From: Actinoplanes philippinensis | Lineage (GTDB): Bacteria > Actinomycetota > Actinomycetes > Mycobacteriales > Micromonosporaceae | Assembly (NCBI RefSeq): GCF_900113015.1 | Contig: NZ_FONV01000012.1 | Coordinates: 186,001-250,000 of the forward strand | Length of the DNA stretch: 64,000 bases | Reading direction: 5' to 3' | Shown: piece after piece, positions 24,181-32,373 of the stretch | Layout: every line of letters starts with the position of its first letter | How positions within the stretch are numbered: position 1 is the first letter of the stretch | The notes under the pieces: generated by a model | Seen by the model: only the letters and a program-made list of their open reading frames with translations | Told to the model about the DNA's origin: nothing | Database searches by the model: none | Made by a program: the position numbers and the translations under genes

Positions 24181-25191
24181 TCAGGCGGCGAACAGCGGGC
24201 GGACCACGAAGTAGAAGACGCACGCGAAGAACGCGGCCGCCGGGAATGTGGTGACCCAGGCGATCACGATGTTGCCCGCCACGTTCCAGCGGACCGCGCT
24301 GAGCCGCTTCGTCGCGCCCACGCCCATGATCGCCGAGGTGATGGTGTGGGTCGTCGAGATCGGCGCGTGCAGCACGAGCGCGTTGAAGTACAGCACCGAG
24401 CTGGCCACGGTCTCGGCCGCGAACCCTTCGGACGGGCCCAGGTCGATGATCTTGCGGCCCAGGGTACGGATGATCCGCCAGCCGCCCGCGTAGGTGCCGG
24501 CCGCCAGCACGGACGCCGATGTCCAGTACACCCACTCGGGGATGTGCGCCGAATCGGACTGGAACCCGCCCGTGTAGAGCGCCAGCACCACGATGCCCAT
24601 GGTCTTCGCCGCGTCCTGCATGCCGTGCCCGATCGACATGCCCGCCGCCGAGACGGTCTGCGCCAGGCGGAAACCCCGGTTGAGCCGGCCGGGGTGCCCG
24701 CGCCGGAAGGCCCACATGATCGCGATCATGAAGATGAAGCCGAGCGCCAGGCCCACCACCGGCGACACCACCATGGGGATCAGCACCTTGTTGATGATGT
24801 TGTCCCACTGCACCTCGCCCACGGTGGCGAAGAGGGTGGCCCCGACCAGGCCGCCGAAGAGCGCGTGCGACGAGCTGGACGGCAGGCCGAAATACCAGGT
24901 GATCAGGTTCCAGGTGATGGCGCCGAGCACGCCGGCGAAGACGATGCCCAGGCTGGGGATCCCGATCGGCAGGTCGACCAGGCCGTCCCCGACCGTCTTG
25001 GCCACCTCGGTGCCCAGGTGCGCGCCGATGAAGTTGCCGACCGCGGCCATGGCCAGGGCCACCCGTGGGGTGAGGGCGCGGGTGCTGACGCTGGTGGCGA
25101 TCGCGTTGGCGGCGTCGTGGAAGCCGTTCGTGTAGTCGAACGCCATCGCCGCGAGGATCACCGCCACGACGGCGATGAGTTCGGCATCCAC
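24181..25191 (-). CDS. pit: PiT-family inorganic phosphate transporter
   Basis: This 336-aa membrane protein of the PiT family is a low-affinity metal-phosphate:proton symporter. The family signature is seen near the N-terminus as GFHDAANAIATSVSTRAL and again as an inverted copy GAHLGTEVAKTV...GLPSSSSHALFGGL. The C-terminal half has ISTTHTITSAIMGVG. GTG 25191 is used, 3 bases after the stop of the DUF47 gene, so the two form an operon. It provides a second phosphate uptake route besides Pst. Confidence 0.93.
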   Translation of the reverse strand: MDAELIAVVAVILAAMAFDYTNGFHDAANAIATSVSTRALTPRVALAMAAVGNFIGAHLGTEVAKTVGDGLVDLPIGIPSLGIVFAGVLGAITWNLITWYFGLPSSSSHALFGGLVGATLFATVGEVQWDNIINKVLIPMVVSPVVGLALGFIFMIAIMWAFRRGHPGRLNRGFRLAQTVSAAGMSIGHGMQDAAKTMGIVVLALYTGGFQSDSAHIPEWVYWTSASVLAAGTYAGGWRIIRTLGRKIIDLGPSEGFAAETVASSVLYFNALVLHAPISTTHTITSAIMGVGATKRLSAVRWNVAGNIVIAWVTTFPAAAFFACVFYFVVRPLFAA

Positions 25192-25194
25192 GCT

Positions 25195-25821
25195 CTAGGA
25201 CTCCTTGACCGCGATGGTCTCGATGGTGTTCGCCACGTGCTCGAAGGCGTCGCAGGCGGCCTCCAGCTCGTCGACGACCTCCTTCATCTTCAGCACGGTC
25301 AGCGCGTCGTACTCCCCGGAGAAGAGACGGACCAACAGCATCCGGTACGCCCGGTCGCCATCGTTCTCCAACCGGTTGATCTCGATCCAGTACTCCTCCA
25401 TGCCCTTCAGCGAGCGCAGTTTCGGCATCGCCTCGGCGGTCACCTTGGCCTGCTGGTCCAGCACGGTGACCAGCTCGTGCATCTCGCGCGGCAGCGAGGG
25501 CAGATCGGTCAGGCCGTAGAGGTAGAGCAGGTTGCCGGCCGCCTCCAGGTGATCCATCACGTCGTCCAGCTGGGAGCCGAGCGAGTAGATGTCCTCCCGG
25601 TCGAACGGGGTGATGAAGGTGGAGTTGATCTTCTTGTAGAGCTCGTGGGTGATCGAGTCGCTGTCGTGCTCCACATCGCTCAGCCGGTCGGCCACCGATT
25701 GGACGTCCACTCCGGGCAGCGCCAGCTCGTTGAGCAGCTCGGTGCCCTTGACCAGGTTGTAGGCCGCCCTGGTGAACAGTTCGTAGAAGGCCCCCTCGAC
25801 GGGGCGGAATGAGAACTTCAC
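25195..25821 (-). CDS. DUF47 family phosphate transport accessory protein
   Basis: This 208-aa all-helical protein is of the DUF47/PhoU-like family (MKFSFRPVEGAFYELFTRAAYNLVKG, later HDSDSITHELYKKINSTFITPFDREDIYSL). These proteins are encoded next to PiT transporters and modulate them. GTG 25821 is preferred over TTG 25839 because GAGG lies at the right distance and the MKFSFRP start is typical of the family. It is the first gene of the DUF47-pit operon. Confidence 0.9.
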   Translation of the reverse strand: MKFSFRPVEGAFYELFTRAAYNLVKGTELLNELALPGVDVQSVADRLSDVEHDSDSITHELYKKINSTFITPFDREDIYSLGSQLDDVMDHLEAAGNLLYLYGLTDLPSLPREMHELVTVLDQQAKVTAEAMPKLRSLKGMEEYWIEINRLENDGDRAYRMLLVRLFSGEYDALTVLKMKEVVDELEAACDAFEHVANTIETIAVKES

Positions 25822-25907
25822 GGCGCGGACCTCGATCAACAGGCTTTATGAATGGATCTCCGAAGGCATGCTATCGGTCCACGCGGGTTCACCCTTCGCG
25901 ACGGCCC

Positions 25908-26861
25908 TTAAACCGCCTCGTGACGATTCGCTGAACGTGGCGCGTTCGGGCGCGGCGCGGAACGGCGAACCGCCCTGGCCGGAACGTGTGGCAGGGGCAC
26001 GCCGGCGACGGGGTGCCGGCGCAGGTGGCGGGCCAGTCCGGACAGGTCGGTGTCGGCGATCACGTCCACACCGGCCGTACCGAGTTCGGTCCAGATCGCG
26101 GCGCGGGCCTTGCGGGAGCCCTCCGGCAGCCCGGAGAACCGCACCTTGCGCCCGTCGGCGTGGGCCGCCCGGACCAGCGCGTGCAACTGGTGCCGTTCCT
26201 CGGCGGTGATCGGCTCGCACCCGTCCCAGCCGAACCGCCGTGACCACGCCTCGCTGACCATCGGCGCCAGCGACGGCGGGGTGGAGCGGGAGCCCAGGTC
26301 GTCGAGGGTGCCGTCGGCGAACGCGTACCGCTCGGTCTGCGCGGCCAGCAGCTCACGGACGTCGATGACGCCGGTCACCGTGACGGTCACCGCGGACGGC
26401 GTGAGCACTCCCGACCGGCACCGGCTGAGCAGCCCGGCGTGGTCCTGCAACTGCCGGTCCAGCACCCGATAGGCGTGCAGCAGCGCCTCCGGGTCACGGC
26501 TCGGCCCGCCGAACTCGATCACCAGCCGGAACGGCACACGCTGGTCGGGCCAGAGCCGTCCGCCGCCGGAGCGGGCCCGGGCGAAGATCGGGGCGAGGAC
26601 CAGGCGACGCAGGGTACGGCCCGGTTGCGGCCGCCCCGGCCCGAGGAACAGCTCGCCGTGCGGTCCCGGCACCACCCGTACCGTCATGCCGGCCAGCCCG
26701 AGCCGGAGCACGCCGGGCAGCGGGTCGGTCGTGTCCGGGCCGATCAACGCGTGTCCGGCGGGGAGAAACGAGCGGGTGCGGCGCAGGATCGCGACCGTGA
26801 CCGCGCCACCGGCTCCGGCCAGCCCGGCCAGTCCGCCCGCGATAGTCGCCATGTCCTGCAC
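25908..26861 (-). CDS. Hypothetical protein with weak PI-PLC/AIM6-like features
   Basis: This 317-aa protein has an N-terminal hydrophobic helix (IAGGLAGLAGAGGAVTVAILRR). A middle segment, PFRLVIEFGGPSRDPEALLHAYRVLDRQLQDHAGLL followed by TVTVTGVIDVRELL, recalls the AIM6/phosphatidylinositol phosphodiesterase-like fold. The C-terminus has AHADGRKVRFSGLPEG and GTAGVDVIADTDLSGLARHL, the typical end of that fold. The expected catalytic His/Asp motifs of the N-terminal half are not seen, so it may be non-catalytic. Start is uncertain (GTG 26861 or ATG 26852). It is divergent from the sigma factor gene. Confidence 0.6.
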   Translation of the reverse strand: MQDMATIAGGLAGLAGAGGAVTVAILRRTRSFLPAGHALIGPDTTDPLPGVLRLGLAGMTVRVVPGPHGELFLGPGRPQPGRTLRRLVLAPIFARARSGGGRLWPDQRVPFRLVIEFGGPSRDPEALLHAYRVLDRQLQDHAGLLSRCRSGVLTPSAVTVTVTGVIDVRELLAAQTERYAFADGTLDDLGSRSTPPSLAPMVSEAWSRRFGWDGCEPITAEERHQLHALVRAAHADGRKVRFSGLPEGSRKARAAIWTELGTAGVDVIADTDLSGLARHLRRHPVAGVPLPHVPARAVRRSAPRPNAPRSANRHEAV

Positions 26862-26951
26862 CGAGCACCGTCCGATTCGTACTTTATGGGTATTTCATAC
26901 TGTGGCACAGCTGATACCCGTACACCGGGAATGTCGCGCAGAATTCGTGTC

Positions 26952-27845
26952 ATGCCGTCACCGTCCGCGGTCGAGTTCGAGGCCCAGCGCTCGTACCTCA
27001 TGGCCGTCGCCTATCGCATGCTCGGCAGCCGTGCCGAGGCCGAGGACGCGGTCCAGGAGGCCTGGCTGCGCTACGCGCAGCAGACCGAGGAGATCCGGGA
27101 TGTGCGGGGGTGGCTCACCACGGTCACCGCACGGATCTGCCTGGACCAGCTCAACTCCGCTCGGGTACGCCGTACCGCGTACCCCGGTGAGTGGCTGCCC
27201 GCCTTCGTGATCGAGCCGGACGCCGACCCGGCCCGCCACGCCGAGCTGTCCGACCAGGTCAGCGTCGCGCTGCTCGTGGTGCTGGAACGGCTCACCCCCG
27301 AGCAGCGGGTCGCGTTCGTCCTGCACGACGCGTTCGCGGTGCCGTTCGACGAGGTGGCCGCGGTGCTCGACAGCACACCGGCGGCGGCCCGCCAGCACGC
27401 CTCCCGGGCTCGCAAGGCGGTCGCCGACGGCGGGATCCGGCACACCGCCGGGCTCGCCGAGCAGAAACGGGTGCTCAGCGCGTTCCTCGCGGCGGCACAG
27501 ACGGGCGACATGCGTACCCTCGCTGCCGTGCTCGCACCCGATGTCGTCGCCATCGGCGACGGAGGCGGAGTGGCCCGCACCGCCCTGCGCCCGATCCACG
27601 GCGCCGACAAGGTGGCCCGGTTCTTCACCGGCCTGCTCAACTACCGTCTCGCCGACGTCACCGACATCAAGGTCGAGCCGGTCATCGTCAACGGCTCGGC
27701 CGCCATGCTCCTGCGGGGCAGCCGCCCGGACGGCAGCCGGCTCGTCGTGGTGAGCGCGGTGGCGGTCGACGAGGGCCGGATCACCGGCATCTTCAACCAG
27801 CAGAACCCGGAGAAGCTAATCCTCCCGGGGAGTGACCTCGAGTAG
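26952..27845 (+). CDS. ECF sigma factor, SigJ-like with SnoaL C-terminal domain
   Basis: This 297-aa extracytoplasmic-function sigma factor has sigma region 2 at the N-terminus (YLMAVAYRMLGSRAEAEDAVQEAWLRY), region 4 around residues 110-165 (LTPEQRVAFVLHDAFAVPFDEVAAVLDSTPAAARQHASRARK) and a SnoaL-like alpha+beta tail of about 110 residues. That is the ECF41/SigJ architecture, where the tail takes the place of an anti-sigma factor. ATG 26952 is used; ATG 26931 is a poorer alternative. Its last 30 bases overlap the convergent DUF402 gene. Confidence 0.85.
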   Translation: MPSPSAVEFEAQRSYLMAVAYRMLGSRAEAEDAVQEAWLRYAQQTEEIRDVRGWLTTVTARICLDQLNSARVRRTAYPGEWLPAFVIEPDADPARHAELSDQVSVALLVVLERLTPEQRVAFVLHDAFAVPFDEVAAVLDSTPAAARQHASRARKAVADGGIRHTAGLAEQKRVLSAFLAAAQTGDMRTLAAVLAPDVVAIGDGGGVARTALRPIHGADKVARFFTGLLNYRLADVTDIKVEPVIVNGSAAMLLRGSRPDGSRLVVVSAVAVDEGRITGIFNQQNPEKLILPGSDLE

Positions 27846-28331
27846 GTGCTTGCGGTAGTGCGAGGCGAACGGCTCGGTGCCGTCGCCGAGCGCCGTCATC
27901 AGGTGGCGGGAGGCCGCGAACGCGTGCTCGACCAGGTCGTCCGGATAGCCGAACTCGACCCGGTGCTCGGCGAACTCGTCCTCGTCACGCAACTCGACGA
28001 GGCCCGTCTCGCGGCGGCGCACCGCGTCCAGGTCCAGGTCGATGATGTGAACCGTGTCACCCTCCCAGCGGGCCGGCGTGGTGATGTCGCAATACACCTC
28101 GCTGGTCCGCGGTGGTGGGTTGAACATCCCCGTCCACCAGGCGTGATGCGGGATGAGCAGGACGAACGGGATCTGCTCGACAGAGGGCCGGCCGTGGTAG
28201 ACCGACGCCGTGCCCCGGGTCACGCCGACCCAGATGCCCAGGTCGTCCTCGGCCAGACGACGGGCCGGGTAGTCACGATGCGCCGAACCGTCGTACTTCG
28301 TGTAGATGACCCGGACCATCTCGCTCGGCAT
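27816..28331 (-). CDS. DUF402 family protein
   Basis: This 171-aa protein has the DUF402 pattern: early RVIYTKYDGSAHRDYPARRL, WWTGMFN, then VYCDITTPARWEGDTVHIIDLDLDAVRRR and a C-terminal helix. Related proteins (FomD-like) are nucleoside diphosphate or nucleotidyl-phosphonate hydrolases; the conserved acidic DLDLD pair could bind metal. The function here is unknown. ATG 28331 is preceded by a leaderless-type -10 (TAGGGT). The gene overlaps the 3' end of the sigma factor gene. Confidence 0.8.
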   Translation of the reverse strand: MPSEMVRVIYTKYDGSAHRDYPARRLAEDDLGIWVGVTRGTASVYHGRPSVEQIPFVLLIPHHAWWTGMFNPPPRTSEVYCDITTPARWEGDTVHIIDLDLDAVRRRETGLVELRDEDEFAEHRVEFGYPDDLVEHAFAASRHLMTALGDGTEPFASHYRKHLLEVTPRED

Positions 28332-28338
28332 GGGTTGC

Positions 28339-28344
28339 ACCCTA
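28339..28344 (-). promoter_or_regulatory. -10 element of a leaderless promoter
   Basis: On the minus strand the hexamer reads TAGGGT and ends 7 bases before the DUF402 ATG. Confidence 0.55.
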
Positions 28345-28375
28345 GCGGTGACCCGGATATGTCGGTGGTGGCGGG

Positions 28376-28381
28376 TACGGT
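28376..28381 (+). promoter_or_regulatory. -10 element of a leaderless promoter
   Basis: TACGGT ends 6 bases before GTG 28388 of the helicase gene. It supports that GTG as the true start. Confidence 0.6.
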
Positions 28382-28387
28382 TCCTCC

Positions 28388-30619
28388 GTGCCCGCAGCCA
28401 GTAAGAAAAAGGCAACCGCCGAGCAGATCCTCGCCGCCGCCGTCGGGGCCGTCCCCGGCGGTTCCGCCCGCCCAGGTCAGCAGGCCATGGTCGAGGCGAT
28501 CGACAAGGCCGTGAAGAACAAGGAGCACCTGCTCGTCCAGGCGGGCACGGGCACCGGCAAGAGCCTCGGCTACCTCACACCGGCGTTGCTCGTCGACGGC
28601 CCGGTCGTGGTCTCCACCGCCACCCTGGCCCTGCAGAACCAGCTGGTCGAGCACGATCTGCCCCGGCTCGCCGAGGCGGTCCAGCCGGTGCTCGGGCGCA
28701 AGCCCACGTTCGCCGTGCTCAAGGGCCGGCACCACTATCTCTGCGCGGCGAAACTCGAGCACGCCGACGAGGAGGGCCCCACCGACACCCTCTTCGACGC
28801 CGAGCCGGCGGCCCCCAGAGCCGGCCAGTGGCTCGGCGAGGGCGCCCGGCTCGGCAAGCAGATCCTGCGGATCCGGAAATGGTCGGAGAAAACGCAGACC
28901 GGCGACCGCGACGAGCTCGACCCCGGCGTCGAGGACCTCGCCTGGCGGCAGGTCTCCATGCCGGCCCGTGACTGCGTCGGGGCCGGCCGTTGTCCGTATG
29001 GTGCGGAGTGCTTCGCCGAGGCCTCCCGCGCCCGGGCCCGCGAGGCCGACATCGTCGTCACCAACCACAGCCTCCTCGCCGTCGACATGATCGCCGGCCG
29101 GCAGATCGTCCCGCCGCACAAGCTGCTCATCGTCGACGAGGCGCACGAGCTGGCCGACCGGGTCTCCTCGGCGGCGCAGGCCGAGATCACCCCCGAGGCC
29201 GTCGAGCGGGCCGGCCGTCGCTCCCGCACCATGATCACCCCGGCCGCCGCCGAGTCCCTGGCCGAGGCCGCCGACGCGCTCACCGTCAGCCTCGCCGACC
29301 TCCCCGCCGGGCGGCTCACCGACGGCCTGCCCGAGCGGTTGCGCCTGGCCGTCTCCATGATCGAGTCCGCCACCCGGGCCGGCCTCACCGCGATCGGCGA
29401 GATCAAGTCCGACGATCCCGACCCGGTCGGCAAGCAGCAGGCCAAAGCCGTCCTCGACGAGCTGTCCACGACCTCGCAGCGCCTGCTGGAGGACAATTCG
29501 TACGACGTTGCCTGGGTGGAGAAATCCGACCTGGGCGGCGGGCGGCGGGCCCTTGTGGTGGCGCCGCTCTCGGTGGCCGGCACGCTCGCGGAAAACCTCT
29601 ACGCCGACCGGACCGTGGTGGTCACCTCGGCCACGCTGACCCTGGGCGGTCGTTTCGACACGGTGGCCCGGTCGCTCGGCCTGCCGGTCGCGGCCCCGGG
29701 TCCGTCGGGCACTGCCGCCTCCGGCTCGGCGTCGGCCTCCGGCTCGGCCCGGGCTTCCGGCCCTGCCTCGGCTTCCGGCCCCGCTTCGGCTTCCGGCCCC
29801 GCTTCGGCTTCCGCGTCGGGTTCTTCATCCGGCTCCGCTTCAGGTTCTGCGTCGGGTTTCGCTTCTGGCGCCGGCCGTGCTTCTGGTTCTGCTCCCGGCT
29901 CGGTGCGGGCTTCCGGTTCCGCCGCGGCGTCCGTTCCCGCCTCCGGTGACGGGTGGACGTCGCTCGATGTCGGTTCCCCGTTCGATTACCCCAAACAGGG
30001 CATTCTGTATGTTGCGGCGCACCTGCCCCGGCCCGCGGCCTCCGGTCTGCCCGACGCGGCCGGGGCCGAGCTGCTCCGGCTGGTGGAGGCGCTCGGTGGG
30101 CGTACTCTCGGGCTCTTCTCCTCCCGCAAGGCGGCGACCCAGGCCGCCGAGCTGCTCCGCGCCAAAACCGACCTGCCGATCCTGCTCCAGGGTGAGGAGA
30201 CGCTGCCGATCCTGGTCCGCAAGTTCAAGGAGGACAAGGCGAGCTGCCTCTTCGGCGTGATGTCCCTGTGGCAGGGCGTCGACGTCCCCGGCGACTCGTG
30301 CCAGCTGGTGGTCATCGACCGGTTGCCGTTCCCCCGCCCGGACGAGCCCTTGGCCGCCGCTCGTGCAGCCGCCGTCGATGCTTCGGGTGGTTCCGGTTTC
30401 TCCGCCGTCAGCGTCCCGATCGCCGCGGTCCGTCTGGCCCAGGGGGTGGGCCGCCTGATCCGCTCCACCGGAGACAAGGGCGTGGTCGCCGTCCTCGACT
30501 CCCGCCTGGAGACGGCCCGCGGTTACGGCGCCTTCCTCCGCAAGTCCCTGCCCCCGTTCTGGTACACCACACGCCCGGACGTCGCCGAAGGAGCCCTACG
30601 CCGCCTGGCCAACGCCTGA
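28388..30619 (+). CDS. DinG-like ATP-dependent DNA helicase with low-complexity insert
   Basis: This 743-aa superfamily 2 helicase is of the XPD/DinG type. It has Walker A GTGTGKSLGYL, the DEAH box VDEAHEL, motif III TSATLTLGG, and a C-terminal RecA domain with SLWQGVDVPGDSCQLVVIDRLPF and QGVGRLIRS. Cys residues in HHYLCAAK and DCVGAGRCPYGAECF would hold the 4Fe-4S cluster. Between TSATL and the second RecA domain lie about 80 residues made nearly only of Ser, Ala, Gly and Pro. That insert makes the protein longer than usual and is odd in a helicase core. Confidence 0.9.
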   Translation: MPAASKKKATAEQILAAAVGAVPGGSARPGQQAMVEAIDKAVKNKEHLLVQAGTGTGKSLGYLTPALLVDGPVVVSTATLALQNQLVEHDLPRLAEAVQPVLGRKPTFAVLKGRHHYLCAAKLEHADEEGPTDTLFDAEPAAPRAGQWLGEGARLGKQILRIRKWSEKTQTGDRDELDPGVEDLAWRQVSMPARDCVGAGRCPYGAECFAEASRARAREADIVVTNHSLLAVDMIAGRQIVPPHKLLIVDEAHELADRVSSAAQAEITPEAVERAGRRSRTMITPAAAESLAEAADALTVSLADLPAGRLTDGLPERLRLAVSMIESATRAGLTAIGEIKSDDPDPVGKQQAKAVLDELSTTSQRLLEDNSYDVAWVEKSDLGGGRRALVVAPLSVAGTLAENLYADRTVVVTSATLTLGGRFDTVARSLGLPVAAPGPSGTAASGSASASGSARASGPASASGPASASGPASASASGSSSGSASGSASGFASGAGRASGSAPGSVRASGSAAASVPASGDGWTSLDVGSPFDYPKQGILYVAAHLPRPAASGLPDAAGAELLRLVEALGGRTLGLFSSRKAATQAAELLRAKTDLPILLQGEETLPILVRKFKEDKASCLFGVMSLWQGVDVPGDSCQLVVIDRLPFPRPDEPLAAARAAAVDASGGSGFSAVSVPIAAVRLAQGVGRLIRSTGDKGVVAVLDSRLETARGYGAFLRKSLPPFWYTTRPDVAEGALRRLANA
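29701..29952 (+). repeat. Degenerate tandem repeat encoding a Ser/Ala/Gly/Pro insert
   Basis: The helicase gene holds imperfect short repeats here. The clearest is an 18-base unit, read as SGPASA three times in a row, at about 29755-29815. The encoded region runs from about residue 438 to 521. It looks like a minisatellite expansion kept in frame. Confidence 0.75.
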
Positions 30620-31070
30620 ACCACCCTCCACCAGGCACCCCACCGCCGCCGCCCGGCTTCCGTGGCCGGTCTCGTGACGGCTGTCCGTTTCACATGAGCG
30701 CCCCATCCGCGGGGCGAGGCGCCTCCCCGGCCGCCCGGTCTCTCGTGTGATCTGCCCACTTCGCAGCCACGGCGTTCCCGTGGGGAGATGGGCCTTCCGG
30801 ATGGTCGCCTGGGTTTGTCGCGTGACTCACCTGCCTCGCGGCGACGAGCCTTTCCTGGGCGGCTCGCCCTGCGCGGCGGCGGGGGCATTCCGGGTGGTCG
30901 GCCGGCTTTTCGTGTGGCTTGCCTGCCTGGCGGCGACCGCCGTTCCCGTGAAGGGGGGAAGGTCGGCCTTCAACCCGCCGGCTCGCCGTCTGCGTGGGGC
31001 CGGTTCGATCGTTCGCGGCGCCCCATGTGCGCCACGGTCGCCGGTGAGGGTCTTGTGAAGGTCGGCGAGG
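30620..31070. other. Gene-free stretch with imperfect direct repeats
   Basis: These 451 bases between the helicase and Nudix genes hold no convincing gene; the open frames are Arg/Pro/Gly-rich and lack ribosome sites. A segment starting CTTCCGGATGGTCG near 30794 is repeated imperfectly from about 30887 (ATTCCGGGTGGTCG), including CTGCCT-GGCGGCGAC in both. The origin of these repeats is unknown. Confidence 0.5.
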
Positions 31071-31544
31071 ATGGGCGGGAAGACGCAAGATCTACGACGG
31101 ACGGGGCTGTTGGTGACGGGGTCATTGGAGATCGCTTGCACGTTTCTCGTCGACCGGAGCGGCGCCCTGCTGCTGCAACTGCGGGATGACAAGGCGTCCT
31201 ACTACCCGAACGTCTGGGGCCTGCCCGGTGGCGCCGTCGAGGATGGCGAGACACCCGGCGAAGCGGCCGTCCGGGAGTTGTGGGAGGAGACGCGCCTGCG
31301 GCCGGACGGGCCGTTGCAATTGTTCGCGCGCCAGGAACTGCCCGCCCAGGGCGCCCACCGGAGCCGGGTGAAGAACTACTTCTACGGCACGACCTCCGCA
31401 GGTCAGGACGACGTGGTCCTCGGCGAGGGCGCGGCGATGCTCTTCATCCCGGCGGCCGAGGTGCTGGACCGCCCGTTCACGCCGGGCAGCGCGGAGATCA
31501 TCGAGCGCTTCCTGGCCTCCTCCGAGTACGCCGCTTTCCGGTGA
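31071..31544 (+). CDS. Nudix hydrolase (MutT-like)
   Basis: This 157-aa protein has a complete Nudix box GGAVEDGETP...AAVRELWEETRL (G-x5-E-x7-REUxEExGU pattern), preceded by a typical strand (ALLLQLRDDKA...WGLPGG). It should hydrolyse a nucleoside diphosphate linked to another moiety; the exact substrate is not evident. ATG 31071 is used; GTG 31113 in the same frame would give a shorter protein starting just before the Nudix fold. Confidence 0.85.
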   Translation: MGGKTQDLRRTGLLVTGSLEIACTFLVDRSGALLLQLRDDKASYYPNVWGLPGGAVEDGETPGEAAVRELWEETRLRPDGPLQLFARQELPAQGAHRSRVKNYFYGTTSAGQDDVVLGEGAAMLFIPAAEVLDRPFTPGSAEIIERFLASSEYAAFR

Positions 31545-31602
31545 CGAGTTGCTCCGCTTTCCGGTGACGAGTGCGCCTGCTCCCACCCGATGATCAGGCC
31601 GA

Positions 31603-31935
31603 TCAGGCGACGTTGAGCTGGATGTCTCCGATTCGGGCCACAATCTCGACGTGTCCCCCTAGGCCGGCGACGTAGACGCGGAGAACATCCAGGGTCATCC
31701 CGTCGCCGCTCTCGATCTGGCTGATTCGGGCCTGGCTCAGGCCGGTGGCTTCGCCGAGCTGGCTCTGGGTCATGCCGAGCTGTTTGCGGATGTCGGCGAG
31801 ACGGGCGCCGCTGACCGTGGCGAGCATCTGCTCACGCATGCGGCTGCGGCGTGCGGTGCGGTCGGGGCTGTCCCAGTCCGGGTCGGTGGTGCGAGCCTTC
31901 GCCTTGACGTCGCGCCAGTTCGCGGCTTCGGTCAT
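31603..31935 (-). CDS. HigA-like XRE antitoxin
   Basis: This 110-aa protein has a C-terminal helix-turn-helix (RLADIRKQLGMTQSQLGEATGLSQARISQIESGDGMTLDVLRVYV) after an N-terminal basic helix. That order fits antitoxins of the HigBA type in which the toxin gene comes first. Its ATG overlaps the toxin stop by 4 bases (31932-31935), so it is coupled to it. It should neutralise the toxin and repress the shared promoter. Confidence 0.82.
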   Translation of the reverse strand: MTEAANWRDVKAKARTTDPDWDSPDRTARRSRMREQMLATVSGARLADIRKQLGMTQSQLGEATGLSQARISQIESGDGMTLDVLRVYVAGLGGHVEIVARIGDIQLNVA

Positions 31936-32303
31936 CGCTCACCCTCCTCGTTCAGCGCCTTGAGATGTTCGGCGAATCGAGCGTCGGCCAATGGGATGGC
32001 GTGTTCATACCATTCTCGCCAATGACCGGACTTGTCTCCTGCCACTAGGAAGATGGCTTCCCTCGCCGGATCGAAAGCGAAGATCATCCGGATCTCGGTG
32101 GCGCCGGAGGAGCCCGGCCGTAACTCCTTCATGTTGTGAAACCCGCTGCCTTTGAGGCGGTCCACCAGCGGTCGCCCGAGGGTGGGGCCTCGTTCGGCGA
32201 GGATGTCGATGGCCTCGGCGATGAGGTCCGCACTGCCGGGATCGGCGAGGCACAGGTGTAAGAACCACTCCTCCACCTCGGGATGGAGTCTAATCTCCCA
32301 CAT
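31932..32303 (-). CDS. HigB/Gp49-like RelE-superfamily toxin
   Basis: This 123-aa protein starts MWEIRLHPEVEEWFLHL and contains LVDRLKGSGFHNMKELRP, EIRMIFAFDP, AIFLVAGDKSGHW and EWYEHAIPLADARFAEHL, the pattern of the phage-derived Gp49/HigB toxin family, presumed mRNA interferases acting at the ribosome. The open frame extends 68 codons upstream, but ATG 32303 fits the family start and the promoter. It is the first gene of the toxin-antitoxin operon. Confidence 0.82.
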   Translation of the reverse strand: MWEIRLHPEVEEWFLHLCLADPGSADLIAEAIDILAERGPTLGRPLVDRLKGSGFHNMKELRPGSSGATEIRMIFAFDPAREAIFLVAGDKSGHWREWYEHAIPLADARFAEHLKALNEEGER

Positions 32304-32309
32304 CCGGCG

Positions 32310-32328
32310 AGTATAAATAAAACTTATA
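32310..32328 (-). promoter_or_regulatory. Leaderless promoter and operator of the toxin-antitoxin pair
   Basis: An AT-rich island holds TATACT on the minus strand, 6 bases before the toxin ATG, so the mRNA is probably leaderless. The inverted repeat TATAA-N7-TTATA (32312-32328) overlaps it and is a likely site for autorepression by the antitoxin. Confidence 0.6.
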
Positions 32329-32373
32329 TCACCGCTGAGTCGTGTGTCGGCCGATCGGACGTGGCGTGTCACC

